DNA from: Flavobacterium sp. KMS
GTDB taxonomy: Bacteria; Bacteroidota; Bacteroidia; Flavobacteriales; Flavobacteriaceae
Assembly: GCF_000813005.1 (NCBI RefSeq)
Contig: NZ_JSYP01000003.1
Coordinates: forward strand, 1 to 64,000
DNA: 64,000 bases
Direction of reading: 5' to 3'
This document shows, one piece after another, positions 1 through 8,869 of this stretch. Every line of letters begins with the position of its first letter. Position 1 is the stretch's first letter. Under the pieces are notes generated by a model. It was not told the origin of the DNA. It did not search any database and saw only the letters and a program-made list of their open reading frames with translations. Both the position numbers and the translations under genes were made by a program.

Positions 1-49
1 AAAGAAAATATAAGCAAAACGATTCAAACTTACATTATTAGGAGCGATG

Positions 50-86
50 AAAAAAAGGCGCCAATTGTCTTCAATTGGCGCCTTTT
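50..86 (-). terminator. Rho-independent terminator of the tRNA-Arg gene
   Basis: The arms at 53-67 and 72-86 are a perfect 15-bp inverted repeat with a TCTT loop. On the minus strand the hairpin is followed by a run of T (positions 56 down to 50). It starts 10 bases beyond the tRNA 3' end, so it most likely ends that transcript. Confidence 0.85.
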
Positions 87-96
87 GGCTGTGTAG

Positions 97-170
97 TGAC
101 CTCGACTGGATTCAAACCAGTAACCTCTTGAGCCGTAATCAAGTGCGCTATTCAGTTGCGCCACGAGGCC
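97..170 (-). tRNA. tRNA-Arg (anticodon ACG)
   Basis: The minus strand folds as a 74-nt cloverleaf. The acceptor stem GGCCTCG pairs with CGAGGTC (one G-U pair), followed by discriminator A. The anticodon stem CTTGA/TCAAG encloses loop TTACGGC, giving anticodon ACG for CGN arginine codons after A34 deamination. The T arm ACTGG-TTTGAAT-CCAGT is intact. CCA is not encoded, so it would be added after transcription. The gene stands alone, with a strong hairpin terminator after it. Confidence 0.93.
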
Positions 171-200
171 TTTTTTAGTTTTCAATTGGCTAATTTTTCG

Positions 201-208
201 TAGCTTTG
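201..208 (+). promoter_or_regulatory. possible -7 box upstream of apt
   Basis: TAGCTTTG matches the Bacteroidota -7 consensus TAnnTTTG and lies 80 bases before the apt start. No well-spaced -33 TTG was found, so this is tentative. Confidence 0.3.
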
Positions 209-287
209 TTGAGCACTTATTGCGGGTGCAAAGATAGAAACAAATGTGAGATATACAAGCAATAAACAACAGAAAATTAAAAAAAAA

Positions 288-800
288 ATGCAGATAAAAA
301 ATTACATCCGTGATATTCAAGACTTTCCAAAAGAGGGGATTTTATTTAAAGATATCACTCCGCTCTTAAATGACCCAATTGCCAGAGAAGAATGTCTTCA
401 GATTTTATTAGATTCTTTAAAAGGACAAAAAATCGACAAGGTAATAGGAGCAGAAAGTCGTGGTTTTTTCTTCGGAATGCTATTGGCGCAAAAATTAAAT
501 GCAGGTTTTGTGCCTGTAAGGAAACCAAAAAAGCTTCCTTATAAAGTAATTTCGGCAGAATATGATTTGGAATACGGTACAGATTCATTAGAAATGCATA
601 TTGATGCAATTAAAAAAGGAGATAAAGTATTAATACACGATGATGTGTTAGCTACAGGCGGAACCGCCAAGGCACTTTGTGATTTAGTTAATGAACTAGG
701 TGGAGAAATTGTACAATGTAATTTTTTAATGGAACTATCTTTTTTAAACGGAAGAGAAAAGATAAAGGAAAATCCTATTTTTGCTGCTATAACATATTAG
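288..800 (+). CDS. apt: adenine phosphoribosyltransferase
   Basis: Cytoplasmic purine-salvage enzyme that joins adenine and PRPP to give AMP and pyrophosphate. The 170-residue protein has the usual family length. The PRPP-binding loop VLIHDDVLATGGTA lies at residues 114-127, and the adenine-side segment GAESRGFFFG is near residue 54. The reading frame is open from an earlier ATG at 246, but that would add 14 low-complexity residues (mostly K, Q and N). The ATG at 288 gives the normal APRT beginning with the DFPKEGILFKDITPLL block and has an A-rich upstream region, so I use it. A lipoprotein gene follows 27 bp later in the same direction and may share the transcript. Confidence 0.93.
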   Translation: MQIKNYIRDIQDFPKEGILFKDITPLLNDPIAREECLQILLDSLKGQKIDKVIGAESRGFFFGMLLAQKLNAGFVPVRKPKKLPYKVISAEYDLEYGTDSLEMHIDAIKKGDKVLIHDDVLATGGTAKALCDLVNELGGEIVQCNFLMELSFLNGREKIKENPIFAAITY

Positions 801-827
801 TAAGCATCAAAAACATAAATTAACCAA

Positions 828-1607
828 ATGAAAGTATTTTATTCGTTAGCCTTATTTACATTATTAATTTCTTGCAAAGATAATAACGACGTAGCCACCA
901 AAGCAGATTCGATTTCTCAAAAGGAAGTTCCAAACACAAAGAATACTATTAATAAAATACCCAGCGAGTTTAAAAGTGAAATACGTCCAAGCGAAAAATT
1001 AAAACTACAACAAGTATATACTGATGTAGCCGAATATGCAGGGTTTAATGAAGGTGGAGATTATTCATATGTTAAAATCAAAAAGAATAACAAGGTAACA
1101 TTTTTAACGTCTAACTTAACTTCCGAGGAAGGACTTAAATATACTCTGGGTGATATTTATGAATTTAAATGGAAGATTGATAGTGTATTTATTTCAGGAG
1201 ATGGAGAAACACGAGATTTTACAGAATGGTTTGTAAGTGCTAAAAAAGTTAAAGACGGTAGCGTAACCTTATTTAGAAAAAAATACCCAAAACCAATAAA
1301 ATATTATTGGGCAGAGGAGGAGGATAAGTACTCAACTGAGTTTAAAGATTATTTATACACTTTAGTCGAATACTATTTAGCAAATTCTAAAAGTGAGCTT
1401 GTAAAAGCTAATTTAAAAGATCCTAATTTAAATCTGACTTACTCAATAGAAGATAGAGAAGAGGAGGGGCATTCTTATACGGTTTTAGGCATCGCTAATG
1501 AATTTGAAAGTCGCACGAGCATAATGCAATGGTTATATGTAGATAATGAAACCAGGGTCTTGTATGAATATGATTTGCCAAATGAAAAATTAATAGAATT
1601 TAAGTAA
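828..1607 (+). CDS. secreted lipoprotein of unknown function
   Basis: A 259-residue protein with a short lipoprotein signal peptide. The hydrophobic stretch after Lys2 ends in the lipobox LLISC, so Cys16 should be lipidated. A charged, Asn/Ser/Lys-rich linker follows, then a globular part rich in aromatic and acidic residues. I recognise no family. It lies 27 bp after apt and ends just before a hairpin terminator shared with the convergent pheT gene. Location at the outer membrane or periplasmic face is inferred from the lipobox only. Confidence 0.75.
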   Translation: MKVFYSLALFTLLISCKDNNDVATKADSISQKEVPNTKNTINKIPSEFKSEIRPSEKLKLQQVYTDVAEYAGFNEGGDYSYVKIKKNNKVTFLTSNLTSEEGLKYTLGDIYEFKWKIDSVFISGDGETRDFTEWFVSAKKVKDGSVTLFRKKYPKPIKYYWAEEEDKYSTEFKDYLYTLVEYYLANSKSELVKANLKDPNLNLTYSIEDREEEGHSYTVLGIANEFESRTSIMQWLYVDNETRVLYEYDLPNEKLIEFK

Positions 1608-1611
1608 TAAA

Positions 1612-1650
1612 AAATCCGCTAGAGAATTAAATGTTCTTTCTAGCGGATTT
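1612..1650. terminator. bidirectional terminator between the lipoprotein gene and pheT
   Basis: The arms at 1612-1623 and 1639-1650 (AAATCCGCTAGA and its complement) form a 12-bp stem with A/T runs on both sides. It lies between two convergent genes and could serve both. Confidence 0.8.
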
Positions 1651-1671
1651 CTTTTATAATGCAATTTTTAA

Positions 1672-4092
1672 CTATCGTAAGGTTGCCCCAAGTTCAGTTT
1701 CAAAGTTTTGTTGCAATTTACTCATGATTTTATCAATTTGAGCATCTGTAAGCGTTTTTGTGTTATCCTGAATGGTAAAGCTTAACGCGTATGATTTCTT
1801 GCCTTCAGGAAGATTTTTACCTTCATACACGTCAAACAAGTTTACATCTTTTAATAAAGATTTTTCTGTTTGCTTAGCAAGATTGTAAATACTATCGTAA
1901 GTTACATTTTTGTCAATCAATAAAGCTAAATCTCTGCGTACTTCTGGGTATTTCGGAATTTCGGTATATTTTATTTTACCTGTAATTATTTTCAAAATTA
2001 AATCCCAGTTAAAATCAGCATAAAAAACTTCTTGTTTAATCCCGAAGTGCTTTAAAATTGATTTTTTTACAACTCCCATTTCTACCAAAGTATCATGACC
2101 ATATCCAATAGCAGCACCTTCAGAAAACACATCTGATTGTGTTGGAATATTGAGGATTTTATCAATTCCTAATCTAGAGATTACACCTTTTACATATCCT
2201 TTTAATAAAAAGAAATCTGTAGATTGTAATCCATTAGTCCAAGTCTCTTTATTTCTGTTTCCAGTAATAAACAAAGTAAGGTGTTTATGTTCTTCATAAC
2301 CATTAAGAAATTTATGGTATGATTTTCCAAATTCAAATAATTTTAAATCTGAGTTTTTTCTGTTAACATTATATGAGATTGCTTCTAATCCTGAAAACAA
2401 TAATGATTGACGCATTACTGATAAATCATTACTTAAAGGATTTAATATAGTCACATTATGCTCTTCTTTTAATAAAGTCGAAAGATTAGCATAAGCAGCT
2501 GTAGTTAATGAATTGGCCATCATTTCATGAAAACCCTGTGAATTCAGTTGAGCTGCAATACTATTTTGTACTTTATAATCTTCTGTTCTTGGCGAATTTG
2601 CAACTGTCGCATTGAATTTTTTAGAGAAATTAATATTGTTATATCCATAAACTCTTAGAATTTCTTCTATAACATCAATTTCACGTTGTACATCTACACG
2701 ATAAGCAGGAATTGTTAATCCCAAACCAGCTTCAGAAACACTATTAACTTTAATATCCAGAGATACTAATATCTTCTTAATGGTATCTTTTGGGATTTCT
2801 TGTCCAATAATTTTTGAAACATGGCTGAAATTTAAAAACACAGAGAAATCTTCAATTTTCTTTTGGTAAATCTCAACAATATCAGAAGTTATTTCTCCTC
2901 CAGCAATTTCTTTTATCAATAAAGCAGCACGTTTTAATGCATACGCAGTAATCGATGGGTCAATACCTCTTTCAAATCTAAAAGACGCATCTGTATTTAA
3001 TTGATGTCTTTTAGCCGATTTACGAACACTTACAGGATTAAAGTAAGCACTTTCTAAGAATATAGAAGTTGTTGTATCTGTTACGCCAGATTTTTTTCCT
3101 CCAAAAACCCCTGCAATACACAACGGACCTTTTTCGTCACAAATCATTAAATCTTCTTGGTGCAAAGTTCTTTCTACATCGTCCAGCGTTATAAATTTAG
3201 TACCTGCAGGAAGTGTTTTTACAATTATTTTCCCGTTGATTTTACTAGCATCAAATGCATGCAAAGGTTGCCCTAATTCATGTAGCACATAGTTTGTAAC
3301 ATCAACAATATTATTTTTTGGAGTAATCCCAATAGCTTTTAATCGGTTTTGTAGCCAGCTAGGAGATTCGTTTATTGTAATTCCAGAAATAGTAACACCA
3401 CAGTATCTAGGTGCCAAAGAAGGTTCTTCGACATTAACATCAATTTTTAAAGTTCGCATGTCAACTCTAAAATTACTAACCGACGGAGTAATTAATTCTA
3501 CGTTTACACCACTTTGTAATAATCCAGCACGTAAATCACGTGCAGTACCAAGGTGGCTCATTGCATCGGCACGGTTGGGAGTTAATCCTATTTCGAAAAC
3601 TTCATCATTTTCTATATTAAAAACTTCAGCTGCAGGAGTTCCTGGTTTCAAAGCTTCGTCTAAGACCATAATTCCATCATGACCAGTTCCTAAACCTAAT
3701 TCGTCTTCGGCGCAAATCATACCGTGGCTTTCCTGTCCGCGTATTTTTCCTTTTTTGATAGTAAAAGATTCTCCGTTTTTATCGTATAAAACAGTACCAA
3801 TTGTAGCAACTGGCACTTTTTGTCCAGCAGCAACATTAGCTGCCCCACATACAATTTGTACAGGATGTTCTAAACCTAAATCTACAGTTGTAACTTTTAA
3901 TCGGTCAGCATCAGGGTGCTGTACACAGGTTAATACATGCCCAACAACAATACCTTCTAATCCTCCTTTTATCGATTGGTATTTTTCAACCACTTCTACT
4001 TCAAGACCAAGGTCAGTAAGCAAAGCAGATGTTTCTTCGGATTTCCAATCTATTTTAATGAATTGTTTTAACCAGTTGTAAGATATTTTCAT
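1672..4092 (-). CDS. pheT: phenylalanine--tRNA ligase beta subunit
   Basis: The beta chain of the alpha2-beta2 phenylalanyl-tRNA synthetase. At 806 residues it is full length for the bacterial family. Domains in order: an N-terminal segment MKISYNWLKQFI; an EMAP/tRNA-binding fold (about 42-150, with HPDADRLKV); the B3/B4 editing region (about 210-390); B5 (about 400-475); the catalytic-like core; and a C-terminal anticodon-binding FDX-ACB domain starting near YPEVRRDLALLID. The frame is open 36 codons further upstream, but those residues are hydrophobic and unlike the family, so the ATG at 4092 is the start. pheS is not in the window, as is common when the two genes are unlinked. Confidence 0.95.
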   Translation of the reverse strand: MKISYNWLKQFIKIDWKSEETSALLTDLGLEVEVVEKYQSIKGGLEGIVVGHVLTCVQHPDADRLKVTTVDLGLEHPVQIVCGAANVAAGQKVPVATIGTVLYDKNGESFTIKKGKIRGQESHGMICAEDELGLGTGHDGIMVLDEALKPGTPAAEVFNIENDEVFEIGLTPNRADAMSHLGTARDLRAGLLQSGVNVELITPSVSNFRVDMRTLKIDVNVEEPSLAPRYCGVTISGITINESPSWLQNRLKAIGITPKNNIVDVTNYVLHELGQPLHAFDASKINGKIIVKTLPAGTKFITLDDVERTLHQEDLMICDEKGPLCIAGVFGGKKSGVTDTTTSIFLESAYFNPVSVRKSAKRHQLNTDASFRFERGIDPSITAYALKRAALLIKEIAGGEITSDIVEIYQKKIEDFSVFLNFSHVSKIIGQEIPKDTIKKILVSLDIKVNSVSEAGLGLTIPAYRVDVQREIDVIEEILRVYGYNNINFSKKFNATVANSPRTEDYKVQNSIAAQLNSQGFHEMMANSLTTAAYANLSTLLKEEHNVTILNPLSNDLSVMRQSLLFSGLEAISYNVNRKNSDLKLFEFGKSYHKFLNGYEEHKHLTLFITGNRNKETWTNGLQSTDFFLLKGYVKGVISRLGIDKILNIPTQSDVFSEGAAIGYGHDTLVEMGVVKKSILKHFGIKQEVFYADFNWDLILKIITGKIKYTEIPKYPEVRRDLALLIDKNVTYDSIYNLAKQTEKSLLKDVNLFDVYEGKNLPEGKKSYALSFTIQDNTKTLTDAQIDKIMSKLQQNFETELGATLR

Positions 4093-4285
4093 TTGAGTAA
4101 TATTATTCTTGAATAAGTTTACAAATATAAGGATTGCACATTGTAGTAGGAAACAATTTATTTGGTTTTTTACAGCTGTTTTTACTTTATTATAAATCAA
4201 TATTTTTTGAATATACTTTATTTTTTATGGTAATATTTTGCTAATAGAGTATTAAATTTTAGTTATAAAAGAAAATCTGCATTTT

Positions 4286-4315
4286 TTGTGCTATCAGATG
4301 AATGAATTGTGCTAT
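4286..4315 (+). promoter_or_regulatory. phased direct repeats, possible AraC-type operator of the aldehyde dehydrogenase cluster
   Basis: TTGTGCTAT occurs at 4286-4294 and again at 4307-4315, start to start exactly 21 bp, or two helical turns. AraC-family activators typically bind two such half-sites on one DNA face. The repeats lie just upstream of a -7 box that lacks a good -33 element, as expected for an activator-dependent promoter. An AraC-type gene lies at the end of the same cluster (7873-8796). The link between the two is inference. Confidence 0.45.
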
Positions 4316-4335
4316 TCTTTACAAGAGAATGAAAG

Positions 4336-4343
4336 TAAATTTG
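4336..4343 (+). promoter_or_regulatory. -7 promoter box of the aldehyde dehydrogenase gene
   Basis: TAAATTTG matches the Bacteroidota TAnnTTTG consensus exactly and ends 25 bases before the ATG at 4369. No TTG is correctly spaced upstream. Confidence 0.5.
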
Positions 4344-4368
4344 AAATGAATCCAAAAAAAATATTTTT

Positions 4369-5874
4369 ATGAGTACTCTAGCAAAAAGACCTGACTTTAA
4401 GGCAAAATACGATAATTACATTGGCGGAAAATTTGTAGCACCTATAAAAGGAGAATATTTTGATGTGCTTTCTCCAATAGACGGTAAAGTCTTTACAAAA
4501 GCAGCCCATTCTGGCAAAGAAGATATTGATCTGGCTGTAGATACAGCGTATGAAGCATTTAAAACCTGGGGAAAAACCTCAGTAACAGAACGTAGTATTT
4601 TACTAAATAAGATTGCTCAAAAAATAGAAGACAATCTAGAATATATTGCAACTGTAGAAACAATTGATAACGGAAAACCAATCCGTGAAACCTTAGCAGC
4701 CGATATTCCATTGGCAATAGATCATTTCAGATATTTTGCAGGAGTAATCCGTGCCGAAGAAAGTTCGATTGCCGAACTAGATTCACAAACAGTTTCTATC
4801 GCATTAAGCGAACCATTAGGCGTAGTTGCTCAAATTATTCCTTGGAATTTCCCGATATTAATGGCAGTCTGGAAAATAGCTCCAGCACTTGCAGCGGGAA
4901 ATACAATCGTTTTAAAACCAGCTGAGAGCACACCGATTTCTATATTAGTATTAATGGAGCTTATAGGCGACATTCTTCCTCCGGGAGTTTTAAATATTGT
5001 AAATGGTTTTGGTGCCGAACTGGGGCGTCCGTTAGTTACCAATAAAAAAGTTTCTAAAGCAGCATTTACAGGTTCTACAACAACAGGACGATTAGTAATG
5101 CAATATGCTACCGAAAATATTATTCCGGTTACATTAGAATTAGGCGGAAAATCACCTAACATATTCTTCCCATCTATTGCCGATCATGACGATGATTTCT
5201 TTGACAAAGCCATAGAAGGCGCTGTTTTATTTGCATTGAATCAAGGAGAAATTTGTACTTGTCCTTCACGATTATTGGTTCATGAAGATATCTATGATAA
5301 ATTTATTAAAAGAGTAATCGAAAGAACTGAGGCGATCATTGCAGGAAATCCACTGGATAAAACAACGATGATTGGTGCACAGACTTCGATAGTGCAAAAA
5401 GAAAAAATCCTTTCTTATATAAAATTAGGTAAAGAAGAAGGCGCAGAATTACTTACGGGTGGTGCAGAAAATAACCTGGGAGGAGATTTAGAAGGTGGTT
5501 ACTACATCAAGCCAACTTTGTTTAAAGGAAATAATAAAATGAGAATTTTTCAGGAAGAAATTTTCGGACCAGTTCTAGCTGTAACTACTTTTAAAACTAC
5601 TGAAGAAGCGATTGCTATTGCAAATGATACCATGTACGGTTTAGGCGCTGGAGTCTGGACACGTGATGCACACGAAATTTATCAGGTTCCGAGAGCAATT
5701 CAAGCCGGTCGTGTTTGGATAAATCAGTACCATTCTTATCCTGCAGGCGCACCATTTGGAGGTTACAAACAATCCGGAATAGGTCGCGAAAACCACAAAA
5801 TGATGTTGGGACAATACCGCCAAACCAAAAACATGTTGATTTCTTATGATAAAAAGAAATTAGGTTTCTTTTAA
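4369..5874 (+). CDS. NAD-dependent aldehyde dehydrogenase, AldB/ExaC type
   Basis: A cytoplasmic enzyme oxidising an aldehyde (probably acetaldehyde or another short-chain substrate) to the acid with NAD(P)+. The 501 residues cover the whole family. Visible motifs are [10 protein letters not shown] (cofactor site), [17 protein letters not shown] with the general-base Glu, and [11 protein letters not shown], in which the first Cys (near residue 296) aligns with the catalytic nucleophile. The GEICTCPSR form is typical of the AldB/ExaC group. An alcohol dehydrogenase and a DUF779 protein follow on the same strand, which supports a two-step alcohol-to-acid route. Substrate is inferred from context. 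Confidence 0.9.
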   Translation: MSTLAKRPDFKAKYDNYIGGKFVAPIKGEYFDVLSPIDGKVFTKAAHSGKEDIDLAVDTAYEAFKTWGKTSVTERSILLNKIAQKIEDNLEYIATVETIDNGKPIRETLAADIPLAIDHFRYFAGVIRAEESSIAELDSQTVSIALSEPLGVVAQIIPWNFPILMAVWKIAPALAAGNTIVLKPAESTPISILVLMELIGDILPPGVLNIVNGFGAELGRPLVTNKKVSKAAFTGSTTTGRLVMQYATENIIPVTLELGGKSPNIFFPSIADHDDDFFDKAIEGAVLFALNQGEICTCPSRLLVHEDIYDKFIKRVIERTEAIIAGNPLDKTTMIGAQTSIVQKEKILSYIKLGKEEGAELLTGGAENNLGGDLEGGYYIKPTLFKGNNKMRIFQEEIFGPVLAVTTFKTTEEAIAIANDTMYGLGAGVWTRDAHEIYQVPRAIQAGRVWINQYHSYPAGAPFGGYKQSGIGRENHKMMLGQYRQTKNMLISYDKKKLGFF

Positions 5875-5889
5875 AGAATTGTATAAACC

Positions 5890-5920
5890 AAAGAGCAATA
5901 AACTATTAATTATTGCTCTT
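5890..5920 (+). other. intercistronic hairpin between the aldehyde and alcohol dehydrogenase genes
   Basis: AAGAGCAATA and TATTGCTCTT form a 10-bp stem with a 10-base loop in the 62-bp gap. No T-run follows, so it is more likely an mRNA-stability or processing hairpin than a full terminator. Confidence 0.5.
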
Positions 5921-5936
5921 GCAAATAAATAAAATT

Positions 5937-6971
5937 ATGTTGCCAAAAACAATGAAAGCCGCAGTTGTAAGAGAATTTGGTTCTCTTTTAAAGATTGAAG
6001 AAGTCGAAGTTAAGCGACCAGGTAAAAACGAAATCCTTGTAAAAGTCATTGCAAGCGGAGTTTGTCATACCGATTTACACGCCATAGAAGGGGATTGGCC
6101 CGTAAAACCAAAAATGCCATTAATTCCAGGACATGAAGCCGTGGGCTATGTTGTTGCGCTAGGTCAGGATGTAAAAAATGTAAAAGAAGGCGATGCTGTT
6201 GGCGTACCATGGCTTTATAGTGCCTGTGGAGGATGTGATCAATGTATTACAGGTTGGGAAACCTTATGCGATACGCAACAAAATGGTGGTTATAGTGTAG
6301 ATGGTGGGTTTGCCGAATATGTAATTGCCGATGCAAGATATGTTGGACTTTTACCATCAAATGTCAATTTTATGGAAATGGCTCCTATACTTTGTGCTGG
6401 AGTAACTGTATACAAAGGGCTTAAAGAAACCGAAGTTAAACCCGGAGAATGGGTAGCGATTTCAGGAATTGGAGGATTAGGTCACGTTGGTGTACAATAC
6501 GCCAAAGCAATGGGAATGCATGTTGCAGCAATAGATGTTGCCGATGATAAACTTGATTTAGCCAAAAGACTTGGAGCAGATTTAGTAGTAAACGCAAAAA
6601 ATCAAAATCCTGGAGAATTCTTAAAAAAGGAAGTTGGTGGAATGCATGGGGCATTAATAACCGCCGTTTCTCCTATAGCATTCAAGCAAGGTCTTGAAAC
6701 TTTAAGACGAAAAGGTACAATGGCTCTTAATGGACTTCCTCCAGGAAACTTTGATTTATCGATCTTTGATACTGTTTTAAACAGAATTACAATTCGCGGT
6801 TCGATTGTAGGTACACGTAAAGACATGAAAGAAGCAATAGAATTTGCTGTAGAAGGAAAAGTAAAAGCAACAATTACTCCTGCAAAATTAGAAGATGTCA
6901 ATGATGTTTTTGACAAAATGAAAAAAGGACAAATTGAGGGCAGGGTAGTGCTTGAGATTGCAAAACCATAA
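5937..6971 (+). CDS. adhP: zinc-dependent alcohol dehydrogenase, AdhP type
   Basis: A medium-chain dehydrogenase/reductase expected to oxidise short primary alcohols to aldehydes with NAD+. Catalytic zinc ligands are visible in [14 protein letters not shown] and the downstream APILCAG cysteine. The structural zinc site is the four-Cys lobe [15 protein letters not shown]. The Rossmann fingerprint GIGGLGHVG lies in the middle. The length of 344 residues fits the AdhP group. The frame also opens at a TTG (5913) inside the upstream hairpin, but the ATG at 5937 is the better start. It probably feeds the aldehyde dehydrogenase just upstream. Confidence 0.92.
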   Translation: MLPKTMKAAVVREFGSLLKIEEVEVKRPGKNEILVKVIASGVCHTDLHAIEGDWPVKPKMPLIPGHEAVGYVVALGQDVKNVKEGDAVGVPWLYSACGGCDQCITGWETLCDTQQNGGYSVDGGFAEYVIADARYVGLLPSNVNFMEMAPILCAGVTVYKGLKETEVKPGEWVAISGIGGLGHVGVQYAKAMGMHVAAIDVADDKLDLAKRLGADLVVNAKNQNPGEFLKKEVGGMHGALITAVSPIAFKQGLETLRRKGTMALNGLPPGNFDLSIFDTVLNRITIRGSIVGTRKDMKEAIEFAVEGKVKATITPAKLEDVNDVFDKMKKGQIEGRVVLEIAKP

Positions 6972-6981
6972 TTAAATCATG

Positions 6982-7023
6982 AAAGCAACAAACTTTATAA
7001 TTATAAAGTTTGTTGCTTTTTTT
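6982..7023 (+). terminator. strong terminator after adhP
   Basis: Positions 6982-7000 and 7001-7019 are a perfect 19-bp palindrome beginning AAAGCAACAAAC, and its final T-run extends to 7023. It separates adhP from the DUF779 gene, so the latter is read through at a reduced level or has its own promoter. Confidence 0.85.
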
Positions 7024-7035
7024 AAATACAAAATC

Positions 7036-7410
7036 ATGATAAAAAGAATCGATGCCACAGATAAAGCCATAGAATTGATAAATATATTAAAAGAAAAACA
7101 TGGTGATTTAATGTTTTATCAAGCTGGAGGATGTTGTGAAGGAACACAACCGCAATGTTTTGAAAAAGGAGGTTTTTACCAACGAATGGGAGATGTGTGT
7201 ATTGGTACAATCGAAGATACCGAATTTTGGGTAGATAAAGATTTATTCGAATATTGGAAACATGCCCATTTTACTCTCAATGTAATTGATGCTTTTGGTG
7301 TGGGCGGATTTTCATTGGAAACACCATTAAAGAAAACATTCCAGATAGAATACCGAATTTTCACCGAAGATGAGGAGAAAGATTTGGAACCGATTAGAAT
7401 TATTTCATGA
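7036..7410 (+). CDS. DUF779 family protein
   Basis: A 124-residue protein of the DUF779 family, whose members are often encoded beside aldehyde dehydrogenases. It shows the cysteine cluster GGCCEGTQPQC near residue 32 and the conserved blocks FWVDKDLFEYWKH and FSLETPLKKTFQIEYR. Clustered cysteines suggest metal or thiol chemistry, but no biochemical role is established to my knowledge. The frame extends upstream to 6979, inside the terminator palindrome. The ATG at 7036 gives the normal start (MIKRIDAT). Its place after the two dehydrogenases supports a helper role in alcohol/aldehyde metabolism. Confidence 0.8.
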   Translation: MIKRIDATDKAIELINILKEKHGDLMFYQAGGCCEGTQPQCFEKGGFYQRMGDVCIGTIEDTEFWVDKDLFEYWKHAHFTLNVIDAFGVGGFSLETPLKKTFQIEYRIFTEDEEKDLEPIRIIS

Positions 7411-7508
7411 GGTACTAAGGTTCTGAGGGACAAAGGGACAAAGGTTTTTTGTAGAGGTGCACCGCAGTGCGTCTTTTTTTTTGCGCAATAATTGTTGAAT
7501 TACTAGCA

Positions 7509-7605
7509 GAGACCCTTTCTGCGTCAGGGTGACAAGTTTGTGGTTGTATTGTGGGAAAGTTTTTCTATAACAAGATAGATGGTTCACGTTTTGATAAGAA
7601 ACCTT
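7509..7605 (+). repeat. REP-like unit, copy A of a 97-bp direct duplication
   Basis: Begins GAGACCCTTTCTGCGTCAGG and ends GATAAGAAACCTT. It matches 7698-7794 with about five differences. The GTCTCC/CTGACG portion recurs in inverted orientation at about 15821-15861 and 16038-16076. Confidence 0.8.
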
Positions 7606-7697
7606 AGCGCCTCAGAACCTTTGCCTCTTTGCACCTTTTTTTTAACCTTAGAACCTTTGCAACTTTATACCTTGCTTAAATTCTCGAGCTACTTGCG

Positions 7698-7794
7698 GAG
7701 ACCCTTCCTAGGTCAGGGGGACAAGTTTGTGGTTGTATTGTGGGAAAGTTTTTCTATAACAAGATAGATGGTTCACGTTTCGATAAGAAACCTT
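7698..7794 (+). repeat. REP-like unit, copy B of the 97-bp direct duplication
   Basis: Near-identical to 7509-7605, 189 bp downstream. Differences cluster in the first third (CTAGGTCAGGGGGAC instead of CTGCGTCAGGGTGAC), and the AAGTTTTTCTATAACAAGAT stretch is unchanged. Confidence 0.8.
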
Positions 7795-7872
7795 TGAACC
7801 TTAGTACCTCAGAGCCTTTGTACCTTTCTTAAAGCCTTTGTACCTTTCTTAAAACCTTTGAACCTTAAAAGA

Positions 7873-8796
7873 CTAATTAATAAACAACAACTGATATTGC
7901 TTTGGTGTAATACCTTCGTGTTTTTTAAATAATCGGATAAAATAATTAGCGTCTCCAAAACCTGATAAATAACAAACTTCATTAATTTGTATGGAAGGAT
8001 TCTTCAATAAATTTTTGGCACATTTTATTTTCTCATTCAATATATATTCTATCGGACTCATTCCTAGTTCCCTCTTAAAAAAACGGTAGAATGAAGCTGT
8101 ACTCATACACGCTTTATCACTCAAACTTTTTAAGTTCATGTTTTCCTTTAAATTCTGCTTGATGAATTCTGTAACTTCTGTTATTGGATTATTTGCCTGA
8201 ATTACTGTTCCTTCGTCAATAGATTTTACCGTTTGAGTTTGTATTATTCGAATCAATAATTCTTTCAAGGTCAAATCTGCCAAAACATCTTTGGTTATCG
8301 AGGTGCTCATACATTCTTTTATAAGCTTATTGATTGTAGTAGCCATATCGACATTATTATAAAAGAAATAATTCTGATAATTTAATTGCCAATACATATC
8401 CTTTCCTTCTTTTGGATATCGTTCGTTTAAGAAATTTAAAGTGTCTGTAATTTTAGATTGCTCAATTGCCAGAGCCAGACATTGCGTGGGATTATTTCTT
8501 GTAGCATCTGGAAAATCGATTTTCATTTCTACATTTGCAGGAACTACGACAGTTTCTCCTGGTAAATAATCAAATTCGGGATCATCAAAGAGATGCATTA
8601 TTTTCTTTCCTCTCAACATACTTGTAACGACCAAATCATCAAATTTTAAAGGAACTAAAGTAGATGATTCGTATGTTTCAAAAATATTTAACTCACAATG
8701 ATTCAAGTTATAAATTGTCCTGTTTTCTACAAGAGTTTTTAACGATTTCTCTTTTGATAGTTGAAGTGGATTGATTAAATAACGTTGATTATTCAT
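7873..8796 (-). CDS. AraC family transcriptional regulator
   Basis: A 307-residue regulator. Residues 1-190 form an N-terminal sensor of the AraC cupin-like kind (LFDDPEFDYLPGETVVVPANVE). The last 100 residues carry the two helix-turn-helix motifs of the AraC/XylS family: LKSLSDKACMSTASFYRFFK and INEVCYLSGFGDANYFIRLF, ending in GITPKQYQ. It converges with the alcohol/aldehyde dehydrogenase cluster and is the only regulator beside it. Phased direct repeats at 4286-4315 are a candidate binding site. The effector is unknown; an alcohol- or aldehyde-related signal is a guess from context. Confidence 0.88.
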   Translation of the reverse strand: MNNQRYLINPLQLSKEKSLKTLVENRTIYNLNHCELNIFETYESSTLVPLKFDDLVVTSMLRGKKIMHLFDDPEFDYLPGETVVVPANVEMKIDFPDATRNNPTQCLALAIEQSKITDTLNFLNERYPKEGKDMYWQLNYQNYFFYNNVDMATTINKLIKECMSTSITKDVLADLTLKELLIRIIQTQTVKSIDEGTVIQANNPITEVTEFIKQNLKENMNLKSLSDKACMSTASFYRFFKRELGMSPIEYILNEKIKCAKNLLKNPSIQINEVCYLSGFGDANYFIRLFKKHEGITPKQYQLLFIN

Positions 8797-8869
8797 TGCT
8801 TTTTAAATTTTAAGACGGAACTTTAAATTTAAGCAAAATAATTATAAGAAGAGTAGATTTAACGTTTAA

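Larger units (their letters stand above)
7411..7872. repeat. intergenic repeat block between convergent genes
   Basis: This 462-bp gap has no credible gene. It consists of low-complexity word repeats (forms of GGTACTAAGGTTCTGAGG at the start and CCTTTGTACCTTTC near the end) around two copies of a longer REP-like unit. The same word set recurs at 15660-15780, 15870-15940, 16260-16365, 28366-28460 and 28580-28625. Short open frames here are artefacts of the repeats. Confidence 0.75.

Noticed and set aside
30..320. Open frame of 96 codons on the minus strand
   Set aside because: It runs through the tRNA-Arg gene, its terminator and the start of apt; its translation is low complexity. The RNA gene explains the sequence.
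7579..7767. Open frames in the repeat blocks at 7405-7767 and 15792-16164
   Set aside because: They read across copies of intergenic repeats, share the same false peptide pieces (for example SSYLRRPFL), and lack translation signals.
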